DNA from: Bacteroidales bacterium UBA1189
GTDB taxonomy: Bacteria > Bacteroidota > Bacteroidia > Bacteroidales > Bacteroidaceae
NCBI GenBank assembly: GCA_002309805.1
Contig: DBYJ01000004.1
Location: 7,925 to 71,924 of the forward strand
Direction: 5' to 3'
Length of the DNA stretch: 64,000 nt
The notes under the pieces are model-generated. The model was given only the letters and a program-made list of their open reading frames with translations. It did no database searches and had not been told where the DNA came from. Below, piece after piece: positions 42,537 through 51,703 of this stretch. Position numbers and translations under genes: made by a program. Position 1 is the stretch's first letter, and each line of letters begins with the position of its first letter.

Positions 42537-44189
42537 TTACTGATACATGAAACGTTTGATGCTACGCTTCGGAGTCTTTTCGAAAGGCTCGTTGCGAAGC
42601 TCAATCTTGTTGATGTGGCTGTAAGCGGGCAGCTGGGCATTGACCTGAGCCAGATAATCGGTCATCACAGACTCGATGGTACGTCCCTGCTCGGCCAGCG
42701 GCTTGAAACCATCCATATCGGGCACCACGAGAGCCACAATCTTATTATTACGACTAACAACAAGGCACTCCGACACTAAAGGAAGGGCATTCAGTTTATC
42801 CTCCAATTCCTCAGGATAGACGTTCTGTCCGTTACCACTGAGAATCATGTTCTTGCTGCGGCCTTTGATGAAGATATTGCCATTCTTATCCATAAGGCCA
42901 AGGTCGCCAGTGCGAAGCCAGCCGTCCTCGGTAAAGGTGGCCTTTGTAGCTTCGGGGTTCTTGTAGTAGCCCATCATCACATTGTCGCCGTGTACCTGAA
43001 TCTCGCCCACCTCGGTCTCGGGATTGGCAGAGGTAATGCGCACCTTCATGCCGTCAACAGGCTTGCCACATGAGCGGGGAACAAACTTCGAATAGTGCTC
43101 GTAACCAATGAGGGGACCGCACTCGGTCATACCATAACCTACGGTGTAGGGGAAATGCATACGATGCATGTATTTCTCCGTTGTCTCACCAAGAGCAGCA
43201 CCTCCCATCACCAGACCTGAGCGCAGATAACCGCCGAAGGTGCTGATGAGCTTCTTCTTCACCTTACCAAGGATGATATTATTGATGCCAGGGATAGCAA
43301 GCAACACCTTCATGACAGGCTTCTGGAGCGTGGGGATAACCTTGCCCTTGAAAATCTTTTCCACCACCAGAGGCACGGTGACGATGAGGTGAGGCTTCAC
43401 GTCGGACAGGGCCTTGATGAGCACGCTTGGCGTGGGAGTTTTGCCGAGGAAGGTGATATGGACGCCTTGCGAGAGAGGATAGACGAACTCAAAGGCCATG
43501 CCGTAAAGGTGAGCCATAGGAAGCATAGAGAGCATGGTCTCGCCTTCGTAGGCAGGAATGCGATTACGGCCAAACTCAATGTTTGAGCTGAAGTTACGAG
43601 CCGAAAGCATGACGCCCTTCGGAGCGCTGGTGGTACCACTAGTATAATTGATGATCTCCAGTTCATCAAGCGAGCCCGTGGGATAGCTGACGTTCTCAGG
43701 CTTCATACCATTCGGGAAACGATTCTTGAACTCTTCTTCGACCTTCGCCTTTATGGCTTCAGCCGTAAGTTCAGAGTCACGCAGCATCAGCGCCTTGCCA
43801 GAGAGCATATTGAAAGCCGCTTTCAAGTTCGGCATAGCCTCTGCATCCATTTTCTCCCAAATACCGGGCTCGGTGAAAATAACCGTAGCGTCGGAGTGAG
43901 CAGTAAGTTTCTGCACGCTTTCAGGCGGGAAATCATTTAATACAGGAACAACAACGGCGTCATAAGAGGTGACGCTCATAAAAGCCATAGCCCATTGGGC
44001 AGAGTTGCGAGCACAAAGCACAACCTTATCTCCCCGCTGTGCTCCTGCAAGTTCGAGCAGGATGTGATTGCGTTCAATTTGTTCGGCAACCTGACCGAAA
44101 GTGAAATCTTCTTTTCCGTAGTTTGAGAGAGCCAGATTATTCCAGAAAGTCTTAACGGCTGTCTCGAAATAAGTCAAATAATGTGTCAT
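42537..44189 (-). CDS. AMP-forming long-chain acyl-CoA synthetase
   Basis: A 550-aa adenylate-forming enzyme. The ATP-binding motif INYTSGTTSAPKGVMLSARN lies near residues 176-195; YGMTECGPLIGYE, GEIQVHGDNVMMGYYKNPEA and WLRTGDLGLMDKNGNIFIKG are A5-A8 motifs; the C-terminal KTPKRSIKRF carries the catalytic lysine region. It activates a fatty acid to acyl-AMP and then acyl-CoA (or acyl-ACP). Chain length cannot be told. It is a single gene with its own terminator. A GACCTTTG box on the reverse strand (44219-44226) may be its -7 element, without a clear -33 partner. Confidence 0.9.
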   Translation of the reverse strand: MTHYLTYFETAVKTFWNNLALSNYGKEDFTFGQVAEQIERNHILLELAGAQRGDKVVLCARNSAQWAMAFMSVTSYDAVVVPVLNDFPPESVQKLTAHSDATVIFTEPGIWEKMDAEAMPNLKAAFNMLSGKALMLRDSELTAEAIKAKVEEEFKNRFPNGMKPENVSYPTGSLDELEIINYTSGTTSAPKGVMLSARNFSSNIEFGRNRIPAYEGETMLSMLPMAHLYGMAFEFVYPLSQGVHITFLGKTPTPSVLIKALSDVKPHLIVTVPLVVEKIFKGKVIPTLQKPVMKVLLAIPGINNIILGKVKKKLISTFGGYLRSGLVMGGAALGETTEKYMHRMHFPYTVGYGMTECGPLIGYEHYSKFVPRSCGKPVDGMKVRITSANPETEVGEIQVHGDNVMMGYYKNPEATKATFTEDGWLRTGDLGLMDKNGNIFIKGRSKNMILSGNGQNVYPEELEDKLNALPLVSECLVVSRNNKIVALVVPDMDGFKPLAEQGRTIESVMTDYLAQVNAQLPAYSHINKIELRNEPFEKTPKRSIKRFMYQ

Positions 44190-44351
44190 TCTTACAACTG
44201 TTTTTTGAATTTCGGCTGCAAAGGTCGCACTTTATTTTTATACTTTTGGTTTTTGATGGCCAAAAAGTCGGGGAAAGGGACAAAAATTGGAAATACGGGG
44301 CGAAATTATGGATTCAGGGACGAAACCATGAATGAGAAAAGGCGAAAATAC

Positions 44352-45155
44352 CTATATCCCCCAATTCATCTTCTTCTGAAGCGTGCGAAACCACGTATTG
44401 CCCGTCTGCTTGACGACGTTGATGCGATAGGGCGCTTTGCGGAGAACAAGGCGTGTTCCAGTATCGAAATTGGCACTTTGCCCATCGGCTGCAACAAGAA
44501 AATGTCCGCTACGACTATCGACGACAAGCTCAATCTCCTTGTCATCAGAAATAATAATGGGGCGCATATTCAGACTATGGGGTGCAACAGCAGTAAGCAG
44601 CATGACATCCGACTGAGGATGGATGATGGGGCCGCCTGCACTAAGGGAGTAAGCCGTAGAACCAGTAGGCGTACAGACCAAAAGGCCGTCAGAGCGATAA
44701 GTTGTCAGCAGTTCCCCATTGACAAAAGCCTTAATGCTGATCATGGAAGCACTATCGTGTTTGGTAACAGCCACCTCATTAAGAGCATGAAGAACCATCG
44801 GGCTCGCGTCAGAGGCATTCGGCTGAAAAACCTCCGTATGAAGGACGCTGCGACTGCGCACCTCGTACTGCCCCTTGTGGATACAATCCAGAAAAACGCC
44901 CATTTCATCGGTACTTACGTCGGCAAGGAAGCCCAAATGACCCGTGTTAATACCGACAATGGGGATACCAGTTGCTCCCACCATTTCGGCAGCCTTCAAA
45001 AACGTGCCATCGCCACCCAAGCTGATGACCATATCCACATCGGACGTCAATTCATCCGTTACCACATCCCCCCGAGCCTTCAAAAGCGACAGCAATTTAT
45101 CAGCCGTAAGAGACTTAGAAGGGTTAATCGTGTGTCCGAAGAGTACGAATTTCAT
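44352..45155 (-). CDS. nadK: NAD kinase
   Basis: A 267-aa ATP-NAD kinase producing NADP. It shows VISLGGDGTFLKAAEMVG (GGDGT, about 47-64), GINTGHLGFLADV, ALNEVAVTKHD (NE motif) and LVCTPTGSTAYSLSAGGPI. ATG 45155 (MKFVLFGHTINP) is the natural start; the frame extends nine codons upstream without support. It is divergent from pdxJ, with 136 bp between the two start codons. The wide gap to the acyl-CoA synthetase gene (44190-44351) holds no other gene. Confidence 0.95.
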   Translation of the reverse strand: MKFVLFGHTINPSKSLTADKLLSLLKARGDVVTDELTSDVDMVISLGGDGTFLKAAEMVGATGIPIVGINTGHLGFLADVSTDEMGVFLDCIHKGQYEVRSRSVLHTEVFQPNASDASPMVLHALNEVAVTKHDSASMISIKAFVNGELLTTYRSDGLLVCTPTGSTAYSLSAGGPIIHPQSDVMLLTAVAPHSLNMRPIIISDDKEIELVVDSRSGHFLVAADGQSANFDTGTRLVLRKAPYRINVVKQTGNTWFRTLQKKMNWGI

Positions 45156-45291
45156 AGGGTACATTCTTAAAAACGTGGGCAAAAATATAAATTATTCCTA
45201 AAAGAACAGCACAAAATGCCATTAAAAAGAGGTAAAAAACATTTTTACGCTTAACTTTGCACCGAAAAAGAGGATTTATACCTTAAATTAT

Positions 45292-46005
45292 ATGACCCGA
45301 CTCAGTGTCAACATCAACAAAGTTGCCACGTTGCGCAACGCCCGCGGCGGAAATCGGCCCGACGTACTGAAGTTTGCCTTAGATTGCGAATCCTTCGGCG
45401 CTGACGGCATCACCGTTCATCCACGTCCTGACGAACGGCACATCCGCCGTAGTGACGTGTTGGATCTTCGCCCACAGCTTCACACGGAACTGAACATCGA
45501 AGGCTACCCGTCGGAAGACTTTATGGAACTGGTTTTGAGTGTGCGCCCTGATCAGGTGACTCTGGTGCCAGACTCCCCCGTCCAGCTTACATCCAATCAT
45601 GGATGGGATGTCAAAGCCAACCTCGATTTCCTTTCCCGCATCGTCGATAGATTGCAAATTGCCGGCATACGCTCATCAATTTTTATCAATGCAGACTGCG
45701 AGCAAGTAGATGCCGCTGCAAAGACCGGCGCCGACCGCATTGAGCTTTATACTGAGCCCTATGCGACGAGCTATACCTTAAATCGCGAGGCAGCCATTGC
45801 CCCCTTTGTTAAAGCAGCCCAGCGGGCACGTACCTGTGGACTGGGGCTTAATGCAGGGCACGACCTCAGCCTGCATAATCTGGATTACTTCCATGAGCAG
45901 ATTCCCTGGGTGGAAGAAGTCTCCATCGGGCACCAGCTCATCTGCGACGCACTCTACCTTGGCATTGCCGAAACCATCAAGCAATACAAACAATGCTTAG
46001 TTTAA
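45292..46005 (+). CDS. pdxJ: Pyridoxine 5'-phosphate synthase
   Basis: A 237-aa enzyme of the DXP-dependent vitamin B6 pathway, joining 1-deoxy-xylulose 5-phosphate and 3-amino-2-oxopropyl phosphate. LSVNINKVATLRNARGG at the start, GADGITVHPRPDERHIR, QVTLVPDSPVQLTSNHGWD, and GLGLNAGHDLSLHNL are family hallmarks. Length is normal. A TAACTTTG box (45252-45259) 32 bp upstream may be the -7 element; no TTTG is found at the right distance before it. The exbB-exbD-tonB genes follow on the same strand. Confidence 0.95.
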   Translation: MTRLSVNINKVATLRNARGGNRPDVLKFALDCESFGADGITVHPRPDERHIRRSDVLDLRPQLHTELNIEGYPSEDFMELVLSVRPDQVTLVPDSPVQLTSNHGWDVKANLDFLSRIVDRLQIAGIRSSIFINADCEQVDAAAKTGADRIELYTEPYATSYTLNREAAIAPFVKAAQRARTCGLGLNAGHDLSLHNLDYFHEQIPWVEEVSIGHQLICDALYLGIAETIKQYKQCLV

Positions 46006-46061
46006 TCATTCACATACTACCCCTCCATCCGCTAATTGTTAAATCGTAAATCATAAAAGAA

Positions 46062-46763
46062 ATGTTATTCCTCCAAGCAGAAACCATGCAGGCTGCGGCC
46101 GCAGAATTGACAGAGAATCCTGTCCTGACAGAAATCGTTGAAACAGGCAATAAAATGAACCTATGGGAGATGACCATGAAAGGAGGCTGGATAATGCTTA
46201 TCCTGGCAATCCTCTCCGTCATCTGCTTCTACATCTTCTTCGAACGCCTGGCTGCCCTTAAGAAAGCCCGCCGTGTCGACGCCTCTTTCATGGATCGCAT
46301 CCGCGACTATGTGCAGCACGGAGACACCAAGTCTGCCATCAACTTCTGTCGTGTAACGGGCAGCCCCATTGCCAATATGATTGAAAAGGGCCTGGAGCGT
46401 TTGGGACGACCTACTGCCGACGTCCGTGCTTCCATCGACAATGCTGGAAACCTTGAAGTAGCCAAGCTTGAAAAAGGCCTATCCATCATGGCAACCATTT
46501 CCAGCGGAGCCCCGATGATTGGATTCCTCGGCACCGTGCTCGGTATGGTACGCGCCTTCTGGGAAATGGCTAACGCTGGCAACAACATCGACATCACCCT
46601 GCTCTCCAGCGGCATCTATCAGGCCATGATTACTACCGTCGGCGGACTTATCGTCGGCATCATCGCCATGTTTGCCTACAACTACCTCGTCTCGCGTGTG
46701 GACAGCATCACCAACTGGCTCGAAGCCCAGACGCTCTCATTTATGGACATGATAAAAGACTGA
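46062..46763 (+). CDS. exbB: ExbB / TolQ-type proton-channel subunit
   Basis: A 233-aa inner-membrane protein with three transmembrane helices: about 40-60 (GGWIMLILAILSVICFYIFF), about 145-170 (MATISSGAPMIGFLGTVLGM) and about 185-210 (MITTVGGLIVGIIAMFAYNY). GAPMIGFLGTVLGMVRAF is the MotA/TolQ/ExbB signature. It forms, with ExbD and TonB, the motor that energises outer-membrane receptors. It is followed 4 bp later by exbD. A poorly conserved N-terminal extension (first 30 residues, rich in Glu and Ala) is normal for Bacteroidota. Confidence 0.92.
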   Translation: MLFLQAETMQAAAAELTENPVLTEIVETGNKMNLWEMTMKGGWIMLILAILSVICFYIFFERLAALKKARRVDASFMDRIRDYVQHGDTKSAINFCRVTGSPIANMIEKGLERLGRPTADVRASIDNAGNLEVAKLEKGLSIMATISSGAPMIGFLGTVLGMVRAFWEMANAGNNIDITLLSSGIYQAMITTVGGLIVGIIAMFAYNYLVSRVDSITNWLEAQTLSFMDMIKD

Positions 46764-46767
46764 CGCC

Positions 46768-47190
46768 ATGGCCCTGAAGCGTAAGAACAAAATCAACCCG
46801 GCATTCAGCATGGCATCCATGACGGATATCATCTTTCTCTTGCTGATATTCTTCATGATAACCTCCACTATGGTATCGCCCAATGCCATCAAAGTGCTGT
46901 TGCCGCAAGGCAAACAGCAAACCTCTGCCAAGCCGCTCACCCGTGTCATCATCGACAAAGACCTGAACTACTACGCCGCCTTCGGCAACAAGGATGAGAT
47001 GCCTATTACCCTCGACGAACTGCCAGCTTTCTTGGCTGAGCGGGCTGCCGAAGAGCCTGAGATGTTCGTGGCTCTCTATGCCGACGAACGTGTTCCCTAT
47101 CGCGAGATTGTCAATGTCCTGAACATTGCCAACGATAATAACTACAAGATGGTGCTTGCCACCCGTAAACCAGACCGAAAGAGAAAGTGA
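46768..47190 (+). CDS. exbD: ExbD / TolR-type biopolymer transport protein
   Basis: A 140-aa protein with one N-terminal membrane helix, SMTDIIFLLLIFFMITSTMV (about 12-31), containing the conserved Asp that carries protons, then a periplasmic domain (YADERVPYREIVNVLNIAN). It is the partner of the ExbB 4 bp upstream, and its stop overlaps the tonB start as GTGA. It is part of the TonB energising complex. Confidence 0.92.
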   Translation: MALKRKNKINPAFSMASMTDIIFLLLIFFMITSTMVSPNAIKVLLPQGKQQTSAKPLTRVIIDKDLNYYAAFGNKDEMPITLDELPAFLAERAAEEPEMFVALYADERVPYREIVNVLNIANDNNYKMVLATRKPDRKRK

Positions 47191-47966
47191 AAGCAGACTC
47201 ATCAAAAATAACAGGCATTGTAGGTACGCTGGCCATCCACGCCCTGCTGCTGGTATTGTTGCTGACTGTCTTCATGCGAGTTCCCGAGCACCTGTCTGAG
47301 AGCGGCATGGAGGTGACACTTGGCGACGTCAGTCTGGCAAAGGGAACGCAGGAGGACTACCGTCTGACGGAGGTGAAAACCATCCAGCCCGAGGTGACAC
47401 CCGTACCTGAACAAGCCATTGAGAATACCGCTCCACCCGTTCCCGAGGAGCCCATTATTGCGCAGGAAACGGAAGAGACGGTTGTCATTGAGACAGCTGA
47501 ACAGATTGAAGCCCGCAAGCGAGCTGAAGCGGAAAAGAAAGCCGCTGAAGCTGCCGCTGCTGCTATGGCCAACGCCTTCGGCAAAAGCAACGAGATGACG
47601 GCACGAGGCACCGCCGAGCAGACAGCGCAGGCTGGCACTCAGGGCTCGGTGACTGGAAGAGCAGAAGCTGCCAGCACCAGCGGAAGCGGACAATATGGTA
47701 CTTACGACTTGGGCAATCGTACCCTTGAGGGTCCTCTGCCCAAGCCTTCGGAAAATGTACAAGACGAAGGTACTGTCGTGGTTGCTATCTACGTCAATCG
47801 CGAAGGAAAGGTCATAAAAGCTGACATTAGTCTGCGAACTAAAACCAGCAATAATCAATTACGCGAAGCGGCAAGAAAAGCTGCACTAAAAGCTCAATTC
47901 AATACTGACGAAAATGCTCCGGAAATCCAAACCGGCTCAATAACCTACTATTTCAAACTGCAATAA
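47187..47966 (+). CDS. tonB: TonB-family energy transducer
   Basis: A 259-aa protein starting at GTG 47187, which overlaps exbD by GTGA. One membrane anchor (about 10-30, ALLLVLLLTVFM), a long Pro/Glu/Ala-rich periplasmic spacer (PEVTPVPEQ, EARKRAEAEKKAAEAAAAAM), and a C-terminal domain of about 75 residues (EGTVVVAIYVNREGKVIKA, ITYYFKLQ). It passes the proton-motive force from ExbB/ExbD to TonB-dependent receptors such as the one encoded at 12791-15214. The C-terminal domain is short but complete. Confidence 0.9.
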   Translation: MKADSSKITGIVGTLAIHALLLVLLLTVFMRVPEHLSESGMEVTLGDVSLAKGTQEDYRLTEVKTIQPEVTPVPEQAIENTAPPVPEEPIIAQETEETVVIETAEQIEARKRAEAEKKAAEAAAAAMANAFGKSNEMTARGTAEQTAQAGTQGSVTGRAEAASTSGSGQYGTYDLGNRTLEGPLPKPSENVQDEGTVVVAIYVNREGKVIKADISLRTKTSNNQLREAARKAALKAQFNTDENAPEIQTGSITYYFKLQ

Positions 47967-47976
47967 CTCCTGTTCC

Positions 47977-48543
47977 ATGAAGAAAGTATATGTTTTTCTT
48001 GCTGAAGGCTTTGAAGAGATTGAAGCCTTAGCTCCCGTTGATATCATGCGCCGTGCCGAGCTCGACGTAGTCACCGTTTCTATTTACGAGGACCTTACCG
48101 TCATCGGCGCTCATGGCATTCCCGTGATGGCTGACACCATCTTCGGCCTCTGCGACTACGACGACGCTGCCCTACTCTTCCTCCCTGGAGGAATGCCTGG
48201 CGCTGCCAATCTGCTGAACTGCGAGCCGCTCTGCGAACTGCTGGAGAAGAAGCATCGCGAGGGAACACCTTTGGCTGCCATCTGCGCCGCTCCCGCCGTG
48301 CTAGGCGAGTTGTGTTTATTGGATGGACGCCGCGCCACTTGCTACCCAGGCTTCGAAGAGCACCTAAAAGGGGCTGATATTGACAGCAACGCCCTCATCG
48401 TCAAGGATGATGAAACGCTGTTTACCGGCTGTGGCCCAGCTGCTGCTCCCGCTCTTGGCTTTGCTCTTGTAGAATTGCTTTGCGGCAAGGAGAAAGCCGG
48501 CGAAGTCCGTTCCGGCATGATGTTCGGAAGAATAAAAAACTAA
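47977..48543 (+). CDS. DJ-1/PfpI-family protein (YajL/ThiJ-like)
   Basis: A 188-aa protein of normal DJ-1 length. AEGFEEIEALAPVDIMRRAE holds the conserved Glu, and AAICAAPAVLGELCLL (Cys near residue 103) the nucleophilic elbow. TGCGPAAAPALGFALVELLCG closes the family pattern. DJ-1 proteins act in protection from oxidants and reactive carbonyls; the true substrate here is unknown. It lies 10 bp after tonB, likely in the same transcript, followed by ispD after 19 bp. Confidence 0.88.
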   Translation: MKKVYVFLAEGFEEIEALAPVDIMRRAELDVVTVSIYEDLTVIGAHGIPVMADTIFGLCDYDDAALLFLPGGMPGAANLLNCEPLCELLEKKHREGTPLAAICAAPAVLGELCLLDGRRATCYPGFEEHLKGADIDSNALIVKDDETLFTGCGPAAAPALGFALVELLCGKEKAGEVRSGMMFGRIKN

Positions 48544-48562
48544 AACACCAAAAAGACTCGCG

Positions 48563-49330
48563 TTGGCTGTGGAGGGAACAACGAGATACACCATCATTGT
48601 AGCCGGAGGCAAAGGGCTGCGCATGGGAAGCGATATTCCCAAGCAGTTCCTCACCGTACAGGGGCGCCCCCTGCTCATGCTGACGCTGGAGAATTTCCAC
48701 TCCTTCGACCCCTCGATGCCGCTGATACTTGTCCTGCCCGAGGCGCAGCAGGAATATTGGGAACGTCTCTGCAGGGAATATGTGTTTCGTGTGCCGCACA
48801 CCATAGTCAGCGGAGGCGAAACGCGCTTCCACTCCGTTCGCAATGGACTGCATAAAATTATAAATGAGGAATTAGGAATGAGGAATTATTTAGACAATGC
48901 AAGCCAAGCGCAGCCAATTTCTAATTCTTCATTCCTAATTTCTAATTCTCTTGTCGCTATCCACGATGGTGTGCGTCCATTCGTCTCCCACCAAGTCATT
49001 GAGGCGTGTTTCGAGGCGGCAGAGCGCGATGGTGCAGCCATTCCCGTCATTCCTGTGGTAGAAACCCTGCGCGAAGTTTACCTTCCCCACCCTTCACAGC
49101 GTGGAATAAGCCGCACCGTCAATCGCAACCGCTATCGTCTCGTCCAAACCCCTCAGACCTTCCGTCTCAACCTGTTGCTGGATGCCTACGCCCAGCCCTA
49201 TTCCGATGACTTCACCGACGATGCCTCCGTCGTCGAAGCCTTGGGTCACCCCATTACCCTTGTCGAGGGCAACCGCGAGAACATCAAAATTACCACCCCC
49301 TACGACCTCGCCGTAGCTGAGATTCTATGA
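48563..49330 (+). CDS. ispD: 2-C-methyl-D-erythritol 4-phosphate cytidylyltransferase
   Basis: A 255-aa MEP-pathway enzyme, longer than the usual 220-235. IIVAGGKGLRMGSDIPKQF is the CTP-binding motif; AIHDGVRPFVS, QTPQTFRLNLLLDAY and VEGNRENIKITTP are conserved. No ATG fits; TTG 48563 or GTG 48569 are the possible starts. About 30 residues near 100-130 (EELGMRNYLDNASQ...ISNSSFLISN) come from an inverted repeat inside the gene (48861-48949). The insertion falls between the GGETRFHSVRNGL helix and the IHDG motif, at a surface loop in known structures, so activity may be kept. Stop overlaps the recG start as ATGA. Confidence 0.9.
   Translation: MAVEGTTRYTIIVAGGKGLRMGSDIPKQFLTVQGRPLLMLTLENFHSFDPSMPLILVLPEAQQEYWERLCREYVFRVPHTIVSGGETRFHSVRNGLHKIINEELGMRNYLDNASQAQPISNSSFLISNSLVAIHDGVRPFVSHQVIEACFEAAERDGAAIPVIPVVETLREVYLPHPSQRGISRTVNRNRYRLVQTPQTFRLNLLLDAYAQPYSDDFTDDASVVEALGHPITLVEGNRENIKITTPYDLAVAEIL
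48861..48949. repeat. In-frame inverted repeat inside ispD
   Basis: Left arm 48861-48888 (ATGAGGAATTAGGAATGAGG...) and right arm 48922-48949 (TAATTCTTCATTCCTAATTT...) are near-perfect inverse copies. The core between them (TAGACAATGCAAGCCAAGCG) resembles the core of the intergenic element at 12591-12692 at 14 of 20 positions. Confidence 0.8.
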
Positions 49331-51423
49331 GCGCCCTTGCCCATACCGACATCCAGTATCTTTCCGGCGTCGGCCCGCAGCGTGCCGAAGTGCTGCATAA
49401 AGAGCTGAATATCTCCACGCTCAACGACCTGCTCTATTACTTTCCTTACAAGCATATCGACCGCAGCCGCCTCTATTACATCCACGAGATCGACGGCAAC
49501 ATGCCCTACATCCAACTCCGCGGAAAGATTCTCAGCTACGAGACTGCCGGCGGCGGACGCAAGGAGCGCACCATCGCCCATTTCACCGACGGCACGGGCA
49601 TCATCGACCTCGTCTGGTTCCAGTACGGAAAGTTTATCCAGAAGCGCTACCCCCTCAACAAGGAGTTCATCGTCTTCGGTAAGCCCACCGTCTTCGGCGG
49701 ACGCATCAACATCGCTCACCCCGACATCGACCCCGCCGACGGCCTCGACATCTCAGGCATGGGCCTCCGCCCCTACTACAACACGACGGAGCGCATGAAG
49801 CGCATGAACCTCAGCTCCGGCGGCATGGAGAAACTGATGCGAAACCTCTTCGGCATGTTGACGGAGCCCATCCCCGAGACCCTTCCCGAATACTTTGTGG
49901 AGGAACACCACCTCATGCCGCTCGATGAAGCCCTCCGCTGCATGCACTTCCCCGAAAACCCCGAGCAGCTGCGGCGTGCCGAGTACCGGCTGAAGTTCGA
50001 GGAGTTGTTTTATATCCAGCTTGACATCCTGCGCTATGCCCGCATGCGGCAGCAGAAGAGCCAAGGCCTCTGCTTTACCGTCGTCGGCCATCTGTTCAAC
50101 ACGTTCTACAACGAGAAACTCCCCTTCCCTCTGACGAATGCCCAAAAGCGCGTCATCCGCGAGATGCGTGCCGACATGAACAGCGGGCGCCAGATGAACC
50201 GCCTCCTGCAGGGCGATGTGGGCAGCGGCAAGACGCTCGTCGCCCTCATGGTCATGCTCATCGCCATCGACAACGGCTATCAGGCCTGCATCATGGCCCC
50301 CACCGAAATCCTTGCCGAGCAGCACTATGCCACCATCCGCACCCTGCTCGAAGGGCTTCCCGTCCGTGTAGAACTGCTCACGGGCAGCGTCAAGGGACGT
50401 CGCCGTGCCCCCATCCTCAGCGGCTTGCAGGACGGCAGCGTCCATCTGCTCATCGCCACCCACGCCGTGCTGGAGGATACCGTCAGCTTCGCCGCCCTCG
50501 GCCTCGTCGTCGTTGACGAGCAGCACCGCTTCGGCGTTGCCCAGCGCGCCAAGCTCTGGAGCAAGAACGAATTCCTCCCCCACGTATTGGTGATGACGGC
50601 CACCCCCATTCCCCGCACCCTTGCCATGACGCTCTATGGCGACCTTGACGTCTCCGTCATCGACGAGCTGCCCCCGGGTCGCAAGCCTGTCTTCACCGAA
50701 CATCGCTACGACACCCAGAAAGCCTCGCTCTACCAGTTCATGCGCAGCCAGATTGATGCCGGACGCCAAGTCTATGTCGTCTATCCTCTCATCAAGGAGA
50801 GCGAGAAGATGGACCTTAAGAACCTCGAGGACGGCTACCGCACCATCTGCGAAGTCTTCCCCGACTATGCCGTCAGCATGGTGCATGGCCGGCTGAAGCC
50901 TGCCGAGAAGGAGGCCGAGATGCAGCGCTTCGTCCGTGGCGAGACGAAGATCATGGTAGCCACCACCGTCATCGAGGTGGGCGTCAACGTGCCCAATGCC
51001 AGCATCATGGTCATCCAGAACGCCGAGCGCTTCGGCCTCTCGCAGCTCCACCAGCTACGCGGACGTGTGGGACGCGGCGCCGACCAGAGCTACTGCATCC
51101 TCGTCACCTCCTTCAAGCTCACCGACGACAGCCGCAAACGCATCGACATCATGACGCGCACCACCGACGGCTTTGAGATAGCCGAGGCCGACCTCCGTCT
51201 TCGCGGCCCGGGTGACCTCGAGGGCACCCAGCAGAGCGGCATTGCCTTCGACCTCCACATCGCCAACCTCGCCCGCGACGGCATCCTCCTCCAGCATGTC
51301 CGCGACATCGCCCTCAGCCTTCTCGATGACGACCCCGACGAGTCCCGCCCCGAAAACCGCATCCTCTGGCAGCAGCTTCGCGAACGCCGCCGCACCAACG
51401 TCAACTGGAGTGCCATCTCCTGA
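49327..51423 (+). CDS. recG: ATP-dependent DNA helicase RecG
   Basis: A 698-aa RecG of normal length. The wedge (OB) domain is about 55-150 (YIQLRGKILSYETAGG), the P-loop GDVGSGKTLVALMV (about 297-310), DEQHRFGVAQRAKLW the Walker B region, VMTATPIPRTLAM motif III, and GRVGRGADQSYCILV motif VI. It remodels stalled replication forks and Holliday junctions. It starts inside the ispD stop (ATGA). GC-rich codon use again produces long antisense frames (for example 49753-51051), which I reject. Confidence 0.95.
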   Translation: MSALAHTDIQYLSGVGPQRAEVLHKELNISTLNDLLYYFPYKHIDRSRLYYIHEIDGNMPYIQLRGKILSYETAGGGRKERTIAHFTDGTGIIDLVWFQYGKFIQKRYPLNKEFIVFGKPTVFGGRINIAHPDIDPADGLDISGMGLRPYYNTTERMKRMNLSSGGMEKLMRNLFGMLTEPIPETLPEYFVEEHHLMPLDEALRCMHFPENPEQLRRAEYRLKFEELFYIQLDILRYARMRQQKSQGLCFTVVGHLFNTFYNEKLPFPLTNAQKRVIREMRADMNSGRQMNRLLQGDVGSGKTLVALMVMLIAIDNGYQACIMAPTEILAEQHYATIRTLLEGLPVRVELLTGSVKGRRRAPILSGLQDGSVHLLIATHAVLEDTVSFAALGLVVVDEQHRFGVAQRAKLWSKNEFLPHVLVMTATPIPRTLAMTLYGDLDVSVIDELPPGRKPVFTEHRYDTQKASLYQFMRSQIDAGRQVYVVYPLIKESEKMDLKNLEDGYRTICEVFPDYAVSMVHGRLKPAEKEAEMQRFVRGETKIMVATTVIEVGVNVPNASIMVIQNAERFGLSQLHQLRGRVGRGADQSYCILVTSFKLTDDSRKRIDIMTRTTDGFEIAEADLRLRGPGDLEGTQQSGIAFDLHIANLARDGILLQHVRDIALSLLDDDPDESRPENRILWQQLRERRRTNVNWSAIS

Positions 51424-51424
51424 C

Positions 51425-51606
51425 GCCCCCTATTCCGTCTGCTTATTCCCCTATTCTGTCCGCTCAGTCCCCTATTCTGTGCGCTCAGCCCCCTATTCTG
51501 TGCCGCCAGAAGGGGGGACTGGAGGCGCTATCAGGCGGAGCGGGGGGAAGAAGGTGTTCTCCTTTTCTCCCTTTCTCCCATTCTCCCTTTCTCCTTTTCT
51601 CCCAAG
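51425..51606. repeat. 21-bp tandem repeat and pyrimidine tract after recG
   Basis: Four imperfect units of CCCCTATTCTGT(C/G)CGCTCAG (51425-51508) directly follow the recG stop, then a GC-rich REP-like piece (51507-51547), then a CTCCTTTT/CTCCC tract (about 51557-51604). No gene is visible in 51424-51668. Confidence 0.7.
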
Positions 51607-51668
51607 GCCTCCTGCGTGTGCGCGCGATATATTATATATAGGGAGTAAGTATTATAGTATTCAGTCTT

Positions 51669-51703
51669 GAAATCCTCTCACCCTATGGTGGGAGGATTTT
51701 TTC
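51669..51703. terminator. Terminator between recG and metG
   Basis: Stem AATCCTCTCACC/GGTGGGAGGATT with loop CTAT, followed on the plus strand by TTTTTT. Best for stopping recG-side transcripts; it may also serve metG, whose stop codon lies next to it. Confidence 0.75.

Noticed and set aside
49753..51051. 432-codon minus-strand frame within recG
   Set aside because: Shadow of a fully recognisable RecG; composition is typical of antisense frames in GC-rich genes.
51669..51703. Riboswitch-like structure between recG and metG
   Set aside because: A simple hairpin with a T tract explains it; it lies at the 3' ends of both genes, not in a leader.
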